DNA of 64,000 nucleotides from Chara braunii. Lineage: Eukaryota > Streptophyta > Charophyceae > Charales > Characeae. The position numbers were made by a program, and so were the translations under genes. The DNA is taken from the NCBI GenBank assembly GCA_003427395.1, contig BFEA01000520.1, forward strand, positions 669,580-733,579, read 5' to 3'. A model generated the notes under the pieces. It was not told the origin of the DNA. It worked only from the letters and a program-made list of their open reading frames with translations, and did no database searches. This document shows, piece after piece, positions 19,513 to 30,719 of the stretch (its first letter is position 1; each line of letters starts with the position of its first letter).

Positions 19513-20620
19513 TTCCATGATGGCAGAATCATAAATGGTTTGTTTGAGAACTCATTTCCTTCTACATAGGGTAACAATTTGGACGCGTGAAAGACATGAT
19601 ACGTTTTGAGGTGAGGGGGAATATCAATATGATAAGATGGTCCCTCTTCATCCCCAATTACTTTGAGAACTTCCCAGGGTCCAAAATAGACAGACAAAAG
19701 TTTCTGAGACACATCTTCTTCTAACGAAAACTCTTTGGACTTGACCCAGACTAGATCGCATTGCTTGAATGTTGATGGTCGACGATGCTTGTTAGCTTGT
19801 TCAATCATCTGGTCCCGAACTTTCTTCAAATTGTTCTTTACTTTCTTAATATCTTCTTGAAACAATACTGCATACTCCCGGGTTCCTAGAGGTAACCTAA
19901 GAAACTGGTCCCGTGTTAACACATCAATGGGACGCTTAGGTTTTCACCCTTTGTGCAGTGCATTAGGCGTGCGTCCTGTAGTGGTATGAACAGTACCGTT
20001 GTATACACTTGCTATCTTGGGTAAGTTATCGTCCCAATCAATCTGATCGGGTCTTACATACATACGCAAAAGTTGCTGACACAAACGGTTCATCTGTTCA
20101 CTTTGTCCATTCGTTTCAGAGTGTCGCCCTGACGACATGGTTAATCGTGTACCGTATGCTTCCATAAGCTTTTGCCATGGCATACTTGTGAACCTGACAT
20201 CACGATCAGATACAATAGAGAGAGGAAAACCATACTTATTCACCCATCGCATTTGAAACTTTTGTATGACAAGTTATGTTCGCGCTTCTAAGGGTAAGGG
20301 AATAAACATGACATATTTAGAGAAACGATCCACAATACCATTACTTGGCTATTGCCATTCCAACTTATGGTGAGGCTTATAAAATCAATTGAGATAAACT
20401 CACCTGGTTCGCTAGGAATAGGTAATGGTTTCAGAAGACCAATTGGATTGTCGTGTATAGGTTTGTTTCTCTGGCACACCAAATATATACGAACATAAGT
20501 CAGAACGTTTTACTTTAATCCCTTGCACTCGAAACGTTCTCTAACCTAAGTGTACGTTTTATTGAAACCAAAATGTCCTTCAATGTCATAACATTCCCCA
20601 ATCAACAGACTTTTAAGTTA
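19497..20620 (-). pseudogene. Element C integrase
   Basis: The HHCC zinc domain is eroded: the first His of H-D is Tyr and one Cys is lost, leaving G-H-F-G and V-C-Q-R-N-K. The first catalytic Asp is in F-I-S-I-D-F-I. The second and third residues are in I-V-S-D-R-D-V-R-F and H-S-E-T-N-G-Q-S-E-Q-M-N-R. The C-terminal GPY/F module reads F-G-P-W-E-V-L-K-V-I with H-V-F-H-A-S-K-L-L. Stops and shifts separate the 20288-20482, 19944-20252 and 19497-19922 segments. Confidence 0.9.
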
Positions 20621-21210
20621 TTCTTTGTGAGGAATACACAATCTCTGTTTCGTTTGGTCTAACAAGAAAAACAAACCATCAGTTATTCGATAGTTGGGAA
20701 GTAAAGTTTCGTCTTTCGCAAGGACATCCATGATAGGTTTCCAAATAGGGTCAGTAGCATATCCTTGACGAATTTTATCTTTTAAATCATTCCAACATCC
20801 AAATAAGAGACAATAGCACAAAAAAAATCACATCGTTTGGACAACGCATCTGCAACCACATTAGACTTACCTTTGATCATTTTCAACTCAAAATCAAAAG
20901 TATCAATGAATGCAGACCATCGTCCTAACTTATCAGAGAGTTTAGGCGGTGTCTTTATCCACTTCAGCGTCGAGCGGTCGGAGTACACAGTGAAGTGTCT
21001 CCCTAACAAGTAGTGTTTTCATGTGTCAAGTGCACAAACTAAGGCATACAATTCCCTTTCATAAGTGGAGTTGACAACTTTTTTCGATGACAATCGTGCA
21101 GACATAAACTCAATTGGTTTATAACCATTATCGTCATTCTGTTGAAGGACTGCGCCAATTTCTTACTGACTAGGATCATTAGTGACAAAAAAAGGAAGTG
21201 ATGGATCAAC
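20618..21210 (-). pseudogene. Element C RNase H and linker
   Basis: RNase H shows V-T-N-D-P-S (degenerate T-D-A-S), I-G-A-V-L, S-T-Y-E-R-E-L-Y-A-L (Glu), Y-S-D-R-S-T-L-K-W-I (Asp) and N-V-V-A-D-A-L-S-K-R. Stops fall near 21160 and 21018. A linker (20618-20821) with D-G-L-F-F-L leads to the integrase. The first catalytic motif is damaged, since D-A-S is D-P-S. Confidence 0.82.
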
Positions 21211-22431
21211 AATTTTCAGAACAGGATAGTGAGTCAAAGCATACTTTATCTTCTTAAAGGAAGACTCAAAGTCTTTGTCCCACAATAAGATAGTTCTTTT
21301 CTTTCAAAATCTTCTCATTGGTGCGGCGATCAATGAAAAGTTTTTGACGAACTTGCTATAGTAACTTGCCAAACCAAGGAAAGATCGTAGTTCAGTTACA
21401 GACTTAGGTCGTGGCCAATCTCGAATTGCTGATATCTTCTTTTCTTCTGGTCTGAGGCCTTCTTCGTTTACTATATGTCATAAGTATAAGACTTCGGACT
21501 CAGCCAACTCAGACTTCTTTGGGTTTATCTTAAAGTTGCATTCTCGCAACTTCTCTGACACTAGACGAAGATGTTTCTCGTGATCTTTTAACATTTTACT
21601 ATACACGAGAATATAATCAAGATAGAGAATAATGAACTGATCCAGCCATTGACGAAACAATTCATTCATTGATCGTTGGAACGTCGCAGGGGCATTTGTC
21701 AATCCGAAAGGCATTACTACGAACTCATAATGGTCATACCTTGTCCGGAATGCAGTCTTATGTTGATCCGCATGTTCCACCTCGATCTGATGGTACCCAG
21801 ACTTTAGATCAATCTTACAAAAATATTTACAACCCTGCAATTGATCAAGTAGGTCGTCAATGCGAGGCAGTGGTTCGACGTTCTTGACAGTGATGGTATT
21901 CAACCCTTGATAGTCAATGCAAAGACGCAGTTCACCTTCATTTTTGGGCACAAACAAGACAGGTGTACCATAGGGAGATGAACTAGGGCGAATCCATCTT
22001 TTGTTAGTAAGGTCCTACATTTGTTTCTTCAATTCCTCAAGTTCCCTGGGAGATATTCGGTAGATAGGACCCTTGGGAATCGTACTACCTGGAATGATCT
22101 CAATAGTGTGCTTAATAGCACGTTCCGTGATTTTGGAAGGTTCAGTCTGCAGATCCTTAAACTTAGAGATAAGTCTTTCAATAATTGGAAAGCAGGAATA
22201 AGAAGACTCACCGACTTTCTTTACCAACACCATTATAACTTTCTGTTCCAACTTCTTCTTTGAAACCATCGAACGAAAAGTTTGATAACTCATATAACAA
22301 AAAGACAAACTAGAGTCAGAGCCCGACTTGTGATATACCTTAATATATTTCATTTTAGATTGTGCATCCTTCAGTTGCACAATCTTGCTTTTGAAATCAA
22401 TATTTGGGTTGACTTCCTCGTGCCTGTCCAT
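21211..22431 (-). pseudogene. Element C reverse transcriptase (YLDY active site)
   Basis: The pre-RT linker ends with H-T-I-E-I-I-P-G and Y-R-I-S-P-R-E-L-E-E-L. After a stop, the RT has L-R-L-C-I-D-Y-Q-G-L-N, F-C-K-I-D-L-K-S-G-Y-H-Q-I and [12 protein letters not shown]. The active site reads Y-L-D-Y, the second metal-binding Asp being Tyr (codon TAT). Thumb residues with L-R-S-F-L-G-L-A-S-Y-Y follow around 21340-21400. The lost Asp alone would abolish polymerisation. Confidence 0.9.
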
Positions 22432-22730
22432 ATCAGAATGAGATCGAAAGAAAAATTCATCTCAACTAGGAAAGATATCTCATGCATAATCTTTTTTCCT
22501 TCTCTAGTTATAAACTGACACTTAATACGATCAACATACAGGGAGACAATGATCGTAATTTTGTCTGCTAACATAAACGTGATTGGTCGAGACAAGTTTT
22601 TTACCTTCATTCCGAGATGTAACTTGCGGATTGCTTTCTCGGATATGTAGGACCTCGTCGATCCGGGGTCCAACAACGCACCCACTCGTGATCGTGCAAT
22701 TTTCACATATGCAAACAACAATTCGTCCTT
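22371..22730 (-). pseudogene. Element C aspartic protease
   Basis: R-V-G-A-L-L-D-P-G-S-T-R-S-Y-I-S is the retropepsin catalytic loop, with D-P-G in place of D-[ST]-G. A helix with I-R-K-L-H-L-G follows, then L-A-D-K. The C-terminal half, F-D-L-I-L-x-W-T/D-like, is eroded. It overlaps the next frame at 22371-22431, marking a frameshift. Confidence 0.78.
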
Positions 22731-22997
22731 AGACTTTGTTTTTTCGAGCCCATGAGCAACGTAAGGCTAACAATTCATTACCTAGCTAATCAAGGGAGTC
22801 ATCCAGATAGACAGAACATAAGACAATGTCAGGGCGGTCTGGATGATGGGCTAAGGAAGAATCATCCTCTGCCATATGAGAAGACGGGTAGGAAGGGTTC
22901 GTAGGTGCCTTACCTGTCTGTTCATCTTTACGTTTTATCTCTGTAGGAGCAAATGCTACTCCTATTGGCTGCTCGCTTTTGGGTTTCTAATTATTGG

Positions 22998-25243
22998 GCA
23001 GTATGCAATAACGTGTTCTGGTGTGTCGCATTTAAGACATTGCGCATTGTCCATGCACTCCCAACGGAAAAATTTCATAGAATTAAATGATCATTCTATA
23101 GTAAAATTACAATATAATTTTTAAATTTTCATTCCATCTTAAAAAATGGTATTCAAATTTTAAAATTTTTCATCTTACTTACAAACTTTCATTCCAAGAA
23201 TAGGGTATCCCTTCTTATTTGGACTGCATGCTAGAGATGGAATGAAAGTCTGGATGAGTTCATGAAATATTGTAATTGGACTGTCATTCTAAGCAAGGAT
23301 TTCAAGTCATAAATAGGTTAATCCAATCTAAATTAGAAGATATTTGTTGTAGTAGAATGAAAATTTAATTAAGACATTTCATAAACTCGTCCAGACTTTC
23401 ATTCCATCTTGAACAAAATGTAGTTGGAAGGGAAAACTCATATTTAGACGGAAACTTATCAAATAAAACTGAAAATTTTAGAATTGAACGAACATTGGAA
23501 TGATAATTTATAAATATGAAGGATTTTTTTTTTATGGAATGTTTTTTCAACTTTCATTTATCGTGGGAATTTTTCTATTGTCTGGCAAGTCTCACGAGTC
23601 ATCCCCATCTTCAACCATGACTTCCCTTCGGCAATGCAAGGGTGTCATGGAAACGTGCGCGGTTTCTTCCTTATAGAATTTCTGGGTGGCCCTCTAGTGG
23701 CCACAACAACAGTGACTTCCCCCTTCCCGGAGTCACTGTTGCTATCCTTTTCATTCCTATCGTTTATCGACCACTTTTCCACTGTGTCATCATCGAAGAT
23801 AAACAGGGTGTGACCCTGACGTTTTTGTCTCCAGAGAATTCGTTTCCCATCATGTGTTTTTCCTCCTCCTCTTCCTTCAGGCTTAACTACGGCTGCATAG
23901 GAGTTTTTGACTTGAAAAGTTATTTGCTCCCTTTGAAGAACAAGGTCTCGAAATTGCCTATGGTTATACTTACATGACTTCGCTTCGGCAACCAGATATC
24001 CCCGGATGGGCGCAGGCAACGCGCGGGAGTAGATGTACAACACTTGGCTGTCTTGCAGGTTCAATCATGAGACCTGCAACAATCGGTCGACTTCGCGGGA
24101 CAAAACCTTGACCGACGTCTAATGATTTTGATAAATCGTTGTTAATTGGTCAAATGCCTTATCGGTCGTTATCTTGCCAAAGAAACGGTCCTTGATCTTG
24201 ACCAATAACTGTTTCAAGGTCAATGTCTTTGCCCACTCGCCAATGTCTTCAAAACCCTCGACGTTGGCCTCAGCCAACACCTACTGTTTGGCCTCACCTC
24301 CTATACAAGAGGTGGTGAATGCAACTTGGGACTCCGGTTCGACCGGAGCGGTGCTTACATACGTTTGGATTTCGCAATCCAAAGCAACATACTCTCATCT
24401 TTCTTATTACTAAACGTGAAAGACAACTTCATTTTCACTTTCTCTTTCTTCTTTGGCTTCTCTGGTTCTGCACTTGTCTTGCCCGGAGTTGTCAAAGAAG
24501 GAGACTTAGGAGAGGGAGACGAATGAGAGAAGTTAGACAGAGAGGACGGTGGATTTGACGGTCCATTCCTATTGGTCATTGTCTTAATTGTTGGACCAGC
24601 AGACTTGATGACATCTCCTATCAACTTCTTCACTTCTTTCTTATCTTCTTTTTCTTCTTGTCTTTCTTCTTCCTTACCCTCTATCTGGTTCTTTCCTTTC
24701 ACAATGTTTGTGATGGTTCGTAGTCCTACATCAATCTCATCTAATTGAGTTTGTTGCCTGTCAATTTTCTCTTCCAAGAAGGTAAGGTATACCATAATAT
24801 GAGTTGATATGAGACATGTTTGCTTGTTCCTCAGTTTCTGTTCCAATCACTTGTCTGATTTCCTTAACTTTCCGTTCTCTTCTCTGTTCCTGTTCTCTCC
24901 TTCTAGCCAACTCTTCTTTCTTTCTTTCTTCCGCGGCCAGCGTTTCTTTCAATTGCTGGATGTTTGCATCAATCGTAGTCTCGATTACTTCTGGTTTAGT
25001 TTCACCTTTACGAGTCAATTCCATTAGTACTTCCACCTGTTTCAAGGCAAACTGGTCCAGCACCTGACGACACTTGGCAACCAGTTTGGAGACGGTCCTG
25101 GCTACCACAACCTCCACAACTGTGATAGATTTCTTCATACCTTCTTCAGCCGTCTGCAAATCAAATCTATCACAAATGTGTTGTTCAGCATCCGGTCTGG
25201 ATAAATGTATTTCAGTCAATAGCTGATTCCACAAGGCCAACAA
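22998..25243 (-). pseudogene. Element C gag (capsid region and zinc knuckle)
   Basis: Order on the minus strand: an N-terminal helical segment with a long Glu/Arg/Lys coiled coil (24761-25243), a Lys/Glu-rich linker (24355-24846), then a retrotransposon capsid domain (about 23900-24355) with F-E-D-I-G-E-W-A, F-F-G-K-I and A-P-I-R-G-Y-L, broken by three stops. Next come a basic segment, the inserted AT-rich element (23067-23575) and the knuckle C-L-K-C-D-T-P-E-H-V-I-A-Y-C at 22998-23039 (CX2CX4HX4C). Gag would form the particle and bind RNA. The insertion and stops make it a pseudogene. Confidence 0.82.
23067..23575. mobile_element. AT-rich MITE-like insertion in element C gag
   Basis: A block of about 510 bp, far more AT-rich than its surroundings, separates the capsid part of gag from its zinc knuckle. 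It contains a strong inverted repeat, GATGGAATGAAAGTCTGGA at 23234-23252 against its complement near 23391-23410, extended by GAGTT-ATGAAAT. CATTCCA words recur on both strands. The ends GAAAAATT (23067) and its complement AATTTTTC (ending 23575) form short TIRs. I could not define a target duplication. No transposase is present. Confidence 0.65.
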
Positions 25244-26426
25244 TTCCTGTTTCCTATTCTCAGCCTATGTTCGAGTTTTAATCTAGGACGGTCCATCGCC
25301 CAGGGAGAGCGTGATTGGAATAGGAAACAAAAACGTGGTCACAAACCTCGTTAGAATAAACTCTTGCAAACATTTCCAGAAGTGAGACATTTTCGGAGGG
25401 CAGAAACAAGAAAATTCGTCGGCCAGGTTGATCTATCGCAAAATAAATAAGAAAGACAATAATTTAACGGTCGCTCAAACCAAAATTCACACTGTCTGAA
25501 CAGAAAGATTTAATAACAAGGAACATAAATTTTTACTAATGCTGATTGTTGCTTTATTTCTATGTGATGACGTTCTGTTCCATTTCAGGTATCGCGACTT
25601 AGACCAGTATGATCATCAACACACACAAGTAAGTACACAGGCACACAACACAACACAAAACAACAAGTAAGTCTGCCAAAATCACAACAATAGTTAGCGT
25701 TCTTCCCCTGCAACTGCTTCTTCTTTGGTTTTGTGTGATCAACACCCAATTTGGCGTCTGGCACCACAACCACGTCAGTCTTCCAGCCGTGCCGCTTCAA
25801 TCATCAGAATGCAACTCTTACTTAGGCACATCCGTGCCTGCCACGTGTCACACCTGATATGCCAACTTAACAACTTGAAGAGTATGCCATGCCAACATGT
25901 CGAGTCAAGGTTATCAATAGGGTGCACGTCAACAATGTGCGTTGATGTCGTCGTCGAGTAAGTCACGTTCCTGCCTGCCAAGTGTACCCCTTGGTGTGCC
26001 AACACAACAACGCTTTGAGTCTGACACGTCAGCACTATAGTCCAGTCAACATCATCAATAGGGTACACATGAGGAGCAATATCAGCGTGTCGTACAATGC
26101 CACGTCAGCCAGGTAATGGAGTGTCACGTCAGACAATGTCACGTCAGCCTGAAGCTACTCCCCACAGTAGACGAGTGGCGAGTCAGCAATGCTACGTCAG
26201 CACTCCTCCACAATCACTTGCCACGTCAGCAATGCATCCTGATTGCAGATGCAACCGATCGGGATTTGGATCGCAGCGCGATCCTGCTGGACTTTCCCCC
26301 GTTGGGATACCAATGCCACGTCACCTGACATGCGCTGTCCCAACTTGTCCACGTCAGTAGGTGTCACCACTTCTTCTTCGTCGTCGTTCTGTACAGGTCG
26401 TCGTTAGTTACGTCATCGGGAGTACG
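25244..26426 (-). other. Element C 5' leader
   Basis: A non-coding leader between the primer site and gag. The open frames have no recognisable domain. Its upstream part carries the CACGTCA cluster described separately. Confidence 0.6.
25760..26360. promoter_or_regulatory. Cluster of CACGTCA (bZIP C/G-box hybrid) motifs
   Basis: CACGTCA occurs about nine times in 600 bp (around 25770, 25925, 26023, 26100, 26124, 26140, 26221, 26314 and 26348), plus TACGTCAGC near 26193. It is mostly seen as CCACGTCAGC or TCACGTCAGC. The LTRs also hold several (for example around 18738-18790). In plants CCACGTCA/TGACGTGG is a binding site for bZIP factors, including unfolded-protein and TGA types. The repetition looks selected or amplified, but function is inferred only. 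Confidence 0.5.
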
Positions 26427-26437
26427 ACTCTGATACC
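26427..26437 (-). other. Element C primer binding site (initiator Met-tRNA)
   Basis: On the minus strand TGGTATCAGAG begins 3 nt after the 5' LTR. This is the standard plant LTR-retrotransposon PBS, complementary to the 3' end of initiator methionine tRNA. It fixes both the orientation and the inner LTR boundary. Confidence 0.92.
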
Positions 26438-26440
26438 AAA

Positions 26441-27390
26441 TTGTAATGAACCCAGATCGTGAAGACACTTGTCAACAATACAAACCCAGATAGATATTAA
26501 TCTGCTGATGATTGACAATAATCATAATCGTGTCCAGATAGAATGAGATGGGAAAACATACACAGACGAAGGAGAGAGGAGGGAGAATAGACATAGAGTG
26601 GAGAAAGAAGACAATGCCCACTTCTGCTTCGGGCTCCCTCCTCGATTGCCACCTCAATAATCAATAGTATGAACACGAATCTGAACTTCTATCACAAAGT
26701 GCCACGTGGCACGTCAATCTGTCCTCCTCATCAAGATTGAGCAATGTCGACATTAAGAAACTAGGTACGTATCTACAGCCGCCCCACAACTACGATCTCC
26801 TCCCCAGTGACGATGAATCAGAACAGCAATGTTAGTCACGTAGCCTCGCCACGCCAACAACAATACACGTGGCAGCGGTCACGTCAGCGGCGATGTGTGG
26901 CAGCTACCACATCAGCGTGCTCAGAAGACAATCGCCAGCCGGCCACCATGCCAAGCCAGCAGCATGTCGCTGTAGTCACCCTAAGTGCCGACATCCAGCC
27001 AGCGTCGCACTAGCGTCGTAGTGAACGCGTGAAATCAGCATTGACGCAAGACAAAATGTTCTCCAAGCCAGGAGGTCCAGGCTTATGTAGCGTTGATGCG
27101 GGGTCTGTACCCCGGTTGCTGCTTCCCTCGGCCGTCGAGATCTCAAGGCAAATGACGGCCCAAATAGGCCTGAACCGAGCTCCCTATGACCTTGATGTTG
27201 TCTGGGTCCTTGCGGACAACAAGTGAGTGTATCCAACCAAGGGCCTGGGCGTGGTACATTTGACAGTTGACTTAGACTTTTGACTTTCCAGGGCAGTGCG
27301 TGGTCACACTGCCTGACACAGGCCGAGTTTGGCCTGTGTAGTTTGGGCTCCGTTCGAGGCCCAGACTGCCGCAGAACACGGGTTATTGTA
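26441..27390 (-). repeat. Element C 5' LTR
   Basis: Partner of 18343-19281. The inner end is CATTACA next to the PBS. The outer end reads TACAATAACC where the other LTR has TGCAGTAACC, so its terminal TG has mutated. Sequence divergence and indels between the two LTRs indicate that the insertion is not recent. Confidence 0.93.
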
Positions 27391-28145
27391 GAGGTAATTG
27401 GCTATGGTGGATGGATGGTGGAGGTGGAGCAAGAAGAGGGTGTGAGGTGGTTGGATATGGTGGATGGATGGTGGCAGCGAAGGGAAAAGAGGTGTGGGGT
27501 GGTTGGCTATGGTGGATGGGTGATGGAGGTGTAGGGAGAAGAAGTATCGTGGTTGGCTAAAGTGGATGGGTGATGAAGGTGGAGGAAGAAGAAGGTATGA
27601 GGTGGTTGGCTACGGTGGATGGGTGATGGAGGTGGAGGAAAAAGAAGGTGTGAGGTGGTTGACTGTGGTGGATGCGTGATGGAGTTGGAGGAAGAAGAAG
27701 GTGTGAGGTAGTTGGCTATGATGGATGGGTGATGGAGGTGGAGGGAGAAAAAGGTGTGAGGTAGTTGGCTATGGTGGATGGGTGATGGAGGTGGAGGGAG
27801 AAGAAGGTCTGGGGTGGTTGGTTATGGTGGATGGGTGATGGAGATAGAGCAAGAAGAAGATGTGAGGTGGTTGGCTATGGTGGATGTGTGATGGAGGTGG
27901 AGGAAGAAGAAGATGTGAGGTGGTTGGCTGTGGTGGATGGATGATGGAAATGGAGGAAGAAGAAGGTGTGAGGTGGTTGGCTATGGTGGATGGGTGATGG
28001 TGGTGGAGGAAGAAGAAGGTGTGAGGAGGTTGGCTATGGTGGATGGGTGATGGCGGTGGAGGGAAAAAATGTGTGGGGTGGTTGGCTATGGTGGATGGGT
28101 GATGGAGGTGGAGGAAGAAAAAGGTGTACAGTGGTTGACTATAGT
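27391..28145 (+). repeat. 53-bp minisatellite, middle block
   Basis: About fourteen copies of the same unit as at 17952-18342, in the same orientation and phase. The first bases GAGG duplicate the last bases of the left block. It is interrupted at 28146 by GC-rich sequence. Confidence 0.95.
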
Positions 28146-28957
28146 GTTGTCGAACCCCGGCCTCGGGGCCCCGACGTTGTTCTGGGGGTCCGGGGTTGGT
28201 TACCCCTGGCCCCGGGTCCGGACCAGCCCCCCCCCCAAAAGAAGAGAAAAGAAAAGAAAAAAAAAGTGCGGGTGCGCAACGAGAGCGCGCACCCTGTGGG
28301 CTAAATCCCCAAAATAGGGTTTTGTGCCCTGGCCCGGACAACCAGTGAGGCCACACCCACCACTGGTGGGACCAGGGTGCCCTTGGGTGCAGGGCCGCGA
28401 GTGGGCCAACAACCGACGGGGGCGGGGGTGTGGGGTCAGAGGCCGAGGCCAGGGGAGGAGATGGGCACAAGGATCGGGGCGGGGGTGAAATGGAGGGGGC
28501 NNNNNNNNNNNNNNNNNNNNNNNNNNNNNNNNNNNNNNNNNNNNNNNNNNNNNNNNNNNNNNNNNNNNNNNNNNNNNNNNNNNNNNNNNNNNNNNNNNNN
28601 NNNNNNNNNNNNNNNNNNNNNNNNNNNNNNNNNNNNNNNNNNNNNNNNNNNNNNNNNNNNNNNNNNNNNNNNNNNNNNNNNNNNNNNNNNNNNNNNNNNN
28701 NNNNNNNNNNNNNNNNNNNNNNNNNNNNNNNNNNNNNNNNNNNNNNNNNNNNNNNNNNNNNNNNNNNNGGGGCACAGGGGTGCAGGGGTGGCAGGTATGG
28801 TGGTGCGAGGTGCGGGGGCAGGGCCAGGGGTGCCGCGGTTGGGGCAGTAGCGAGCTTCGGTTGGCAGGGCCGGGGTCCAGGGATCCCCGCAGCGGGGTTC
28901 TAGGGTTGAAACCCCTACCTCGGCTTGGGCCACGGGGATCCCCGCATTACAAAGCTG
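28146..28957. other. GC-rich insertion in the minisatellite, with assembly gap 28501-28768
   Basis: A very GC-rich block (CCCCGG, GGGGCC and GGGTCC words on both strands) replaces the satellite, which resumes at 28958. The 268 Ns hide its middle. The satellite segment GGTTGACTATAGTG ends the left flank and GGTTGGCTATGGTG begins the right one, which could be a target-site duplication of about 14 bp or simply array phase. Frames across the Ns are meaningless. Confidence 0.6.
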
Positions 28958-29716
28958 GTTGGCTATGGTGGATGGGTGATGGAGGTGGAGGACGACGAAG
29001 GTGTGAGGTGGTTGTCTATGGTGGATGGATGATGGAGATGGAGGAGGAAGAACGTGTGGGGTGGTCAACTATGGTGGATGGGTGATGGAGGTGAAGGAAG
29101 AAGAAGGTGTGAGGTGGTTGACTATCGTTGGCTATGGGGGATGGGTGATAGAGGTGGAGAAAGAAGAAGGTGTGAGGAGGTTGGCTATGGTGGATGAGTG
29201 ATGGAGGTAGAGGGAGAAGAAGGTGTGAGGTGGGTTAACTATGGTGGATGGGTGATGGAGGTGGAGGAAGAAGGTGTGAGGTGGTTGGCTATGGTGGATG
29301 GGTGATGTGGTAGAGGAAGAAAAAGATGTAAGGTGGTTGGCAATGGAGGACAGGTGATGGAGGTGGAGGAAAAATAATGTGTGGGGTGATTGACTATGGT
29401 GGATGGAAGATGGAGGTGGAGGAAGAAGAAGTTATGAGGTGGTTGGCTATGAGGGATGAGTGATAGAGGTGGAGGGAAAAGAAGGTGTGAGGTGGTTCGC
29501 TATGGTGGATGGGTGATAGAGGTGGAGGAGGAAGATGGTGTGGGGTGGTTGGCTATGGTGGATGGGCGATGGTGGTGGAGGAAGAAGAAGGTGCGAGGTG
29601 GTTGGCTATGGTGGATGGGTGATGGAGGTGGAGGACGAAGAAGGTGTGAGGTGGTTGGCTATGGTGGATGGGTGATGGGGGTGGAAGAAGAAGAAGGTGT
29701 GAGGCGGTTGGCTATG
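28958..29716 (+). repeat. 53-bp minisatellite, right block
   Basis: About fourteen more units continuing the array, ending inside a unit at GGTTGGCTATGATG near 29716. Confidence 0.95.
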
Positions 29717-30719
29717 ATGTCTTCCTACTTCTAAGTACCGGTCCCGCCTTTCTCGTGTTGTTCCAAGGTCCGAATTCTCAAAAAACTCATATTTGCGAAA
29801 ACTGGGACTTTGCAGAATACTTAGATATGCAGAAACTCAGAATTGGGAAAAACGCAAATGTTGCGAAAAACTCAGATTTCACAAATTTGCAAAGTTTTCT
29901 ATCATTGGAGGGGCGAAAAACTCAGATTTATGTTTGTTGTCCTAAATGACGTCAACATGGCATGTAACTTTGCAGACGCTCTATACATACCTTACAAATG
30001 CCCCTCCTAAGTTTGGGTCTCATTCCTGCACCGTTTACCCGTACTTTCTCGTTTTGGGTGTGGCACGTATTTCTAAGCGAACAATTCGAGGAAGTCATTT
30101 TCCCCTTTTGCCGAAAAATTGACTTATGTGGGCCTGAAACTCTGCAGACCATTTACCTATGCCTATGATATAGGGCCTGCCAAGTTCCAGCCCTAATCTC
30201 CTTTGTTTGGCGGTGGTTGGTTTTTGCCGCCCCTCCTTGGAGTTGCACTGAATGGTTGATAATTTCAGAGCAGCCTTTGGTCGGGGCCGAACAACAATTC
30301 CAGCAGCAGCAACAGTCAAGTACTTAGTTCGTTAACAACAACAGCAGCCGCAACATTATCAACATTGTCAGCAACAACAACAACCCCCGCTTCCTACTCT
30401 TTCTTCCGGTGGTTCCGTCGACACTTGACTAGGATTGGTTTGCGATGCAAGATGGCAATGGTTATGTAGCACATTCGGATTACACGACCTTATCCGAGTT
30501 TAGGGGAGCACAATTTGGGTTAGTCAAGTTAGAGTATAGTTAGTTGAGTTCAGAATAGAACACGGGGGGTTACAAAGATACAACTTAGACTCGTAGGAGA
30601 CATAGGTTCCGGCATCCTATACTAAACAAGGAGTAGTGGTGTTCAAATAGAGCACATGAGGGGGGGGGGAGGGGGCGGCGGCAGAGTGTCATATCGATGA
30701 TGATACACAACCCTATTTC
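29717..30719. other. Intergenic; degenerate AAAACTCAGATT repeats and CAG/CAA-rich tract
   Basis: 29775-29930 has four or five loose copies of an AAACTCA-AT word spaced about 40-50 bp. 30295-30395 is rich in CAA/CAG and would read as a poly-Gln-like tract broken by a stop. No gene is recognised. Confidence 0.45.

Larger units (their letters stand above)
18343..27390 (-). mobile_element. Element C: Ty3/Gypsy chromovirus LTR retrotransposon
   Basis: Nearly complete on the minus strand: 5' LTR 26441-27390, Met-tRNA PBS, leader, gag, zinc knuckle, PR, RT, RNase H, IN, chromodomain, 3' LTR 18343-19281. LTR ends are TG...CA (one end mutated to TA). The 4 bp GAGG precede the element (18339-18342) and follow it (27391-27394), consistent with a target-site duplication. 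It lies within the 53-bp minisatellite. All genes carry stops or shifts, and an AT-rich insert (23067-23575) splits gag, so it is an old copy. The chromodomain places it among chromoviruses. Confidence 0.93.

Noticed and set aside
28200-29068. Open frames of about 190-230 codons around 28.2-29.1 kb
   Set aside because: Most of their length is N; open only because gaps contain no stops.
17952-29716. CRISPR-like array from regularly spaced repeats
   Set aside because: The unit is a contiguous 53-bp minisatellite without unique spacers, in a genome with plant retrotransposons.
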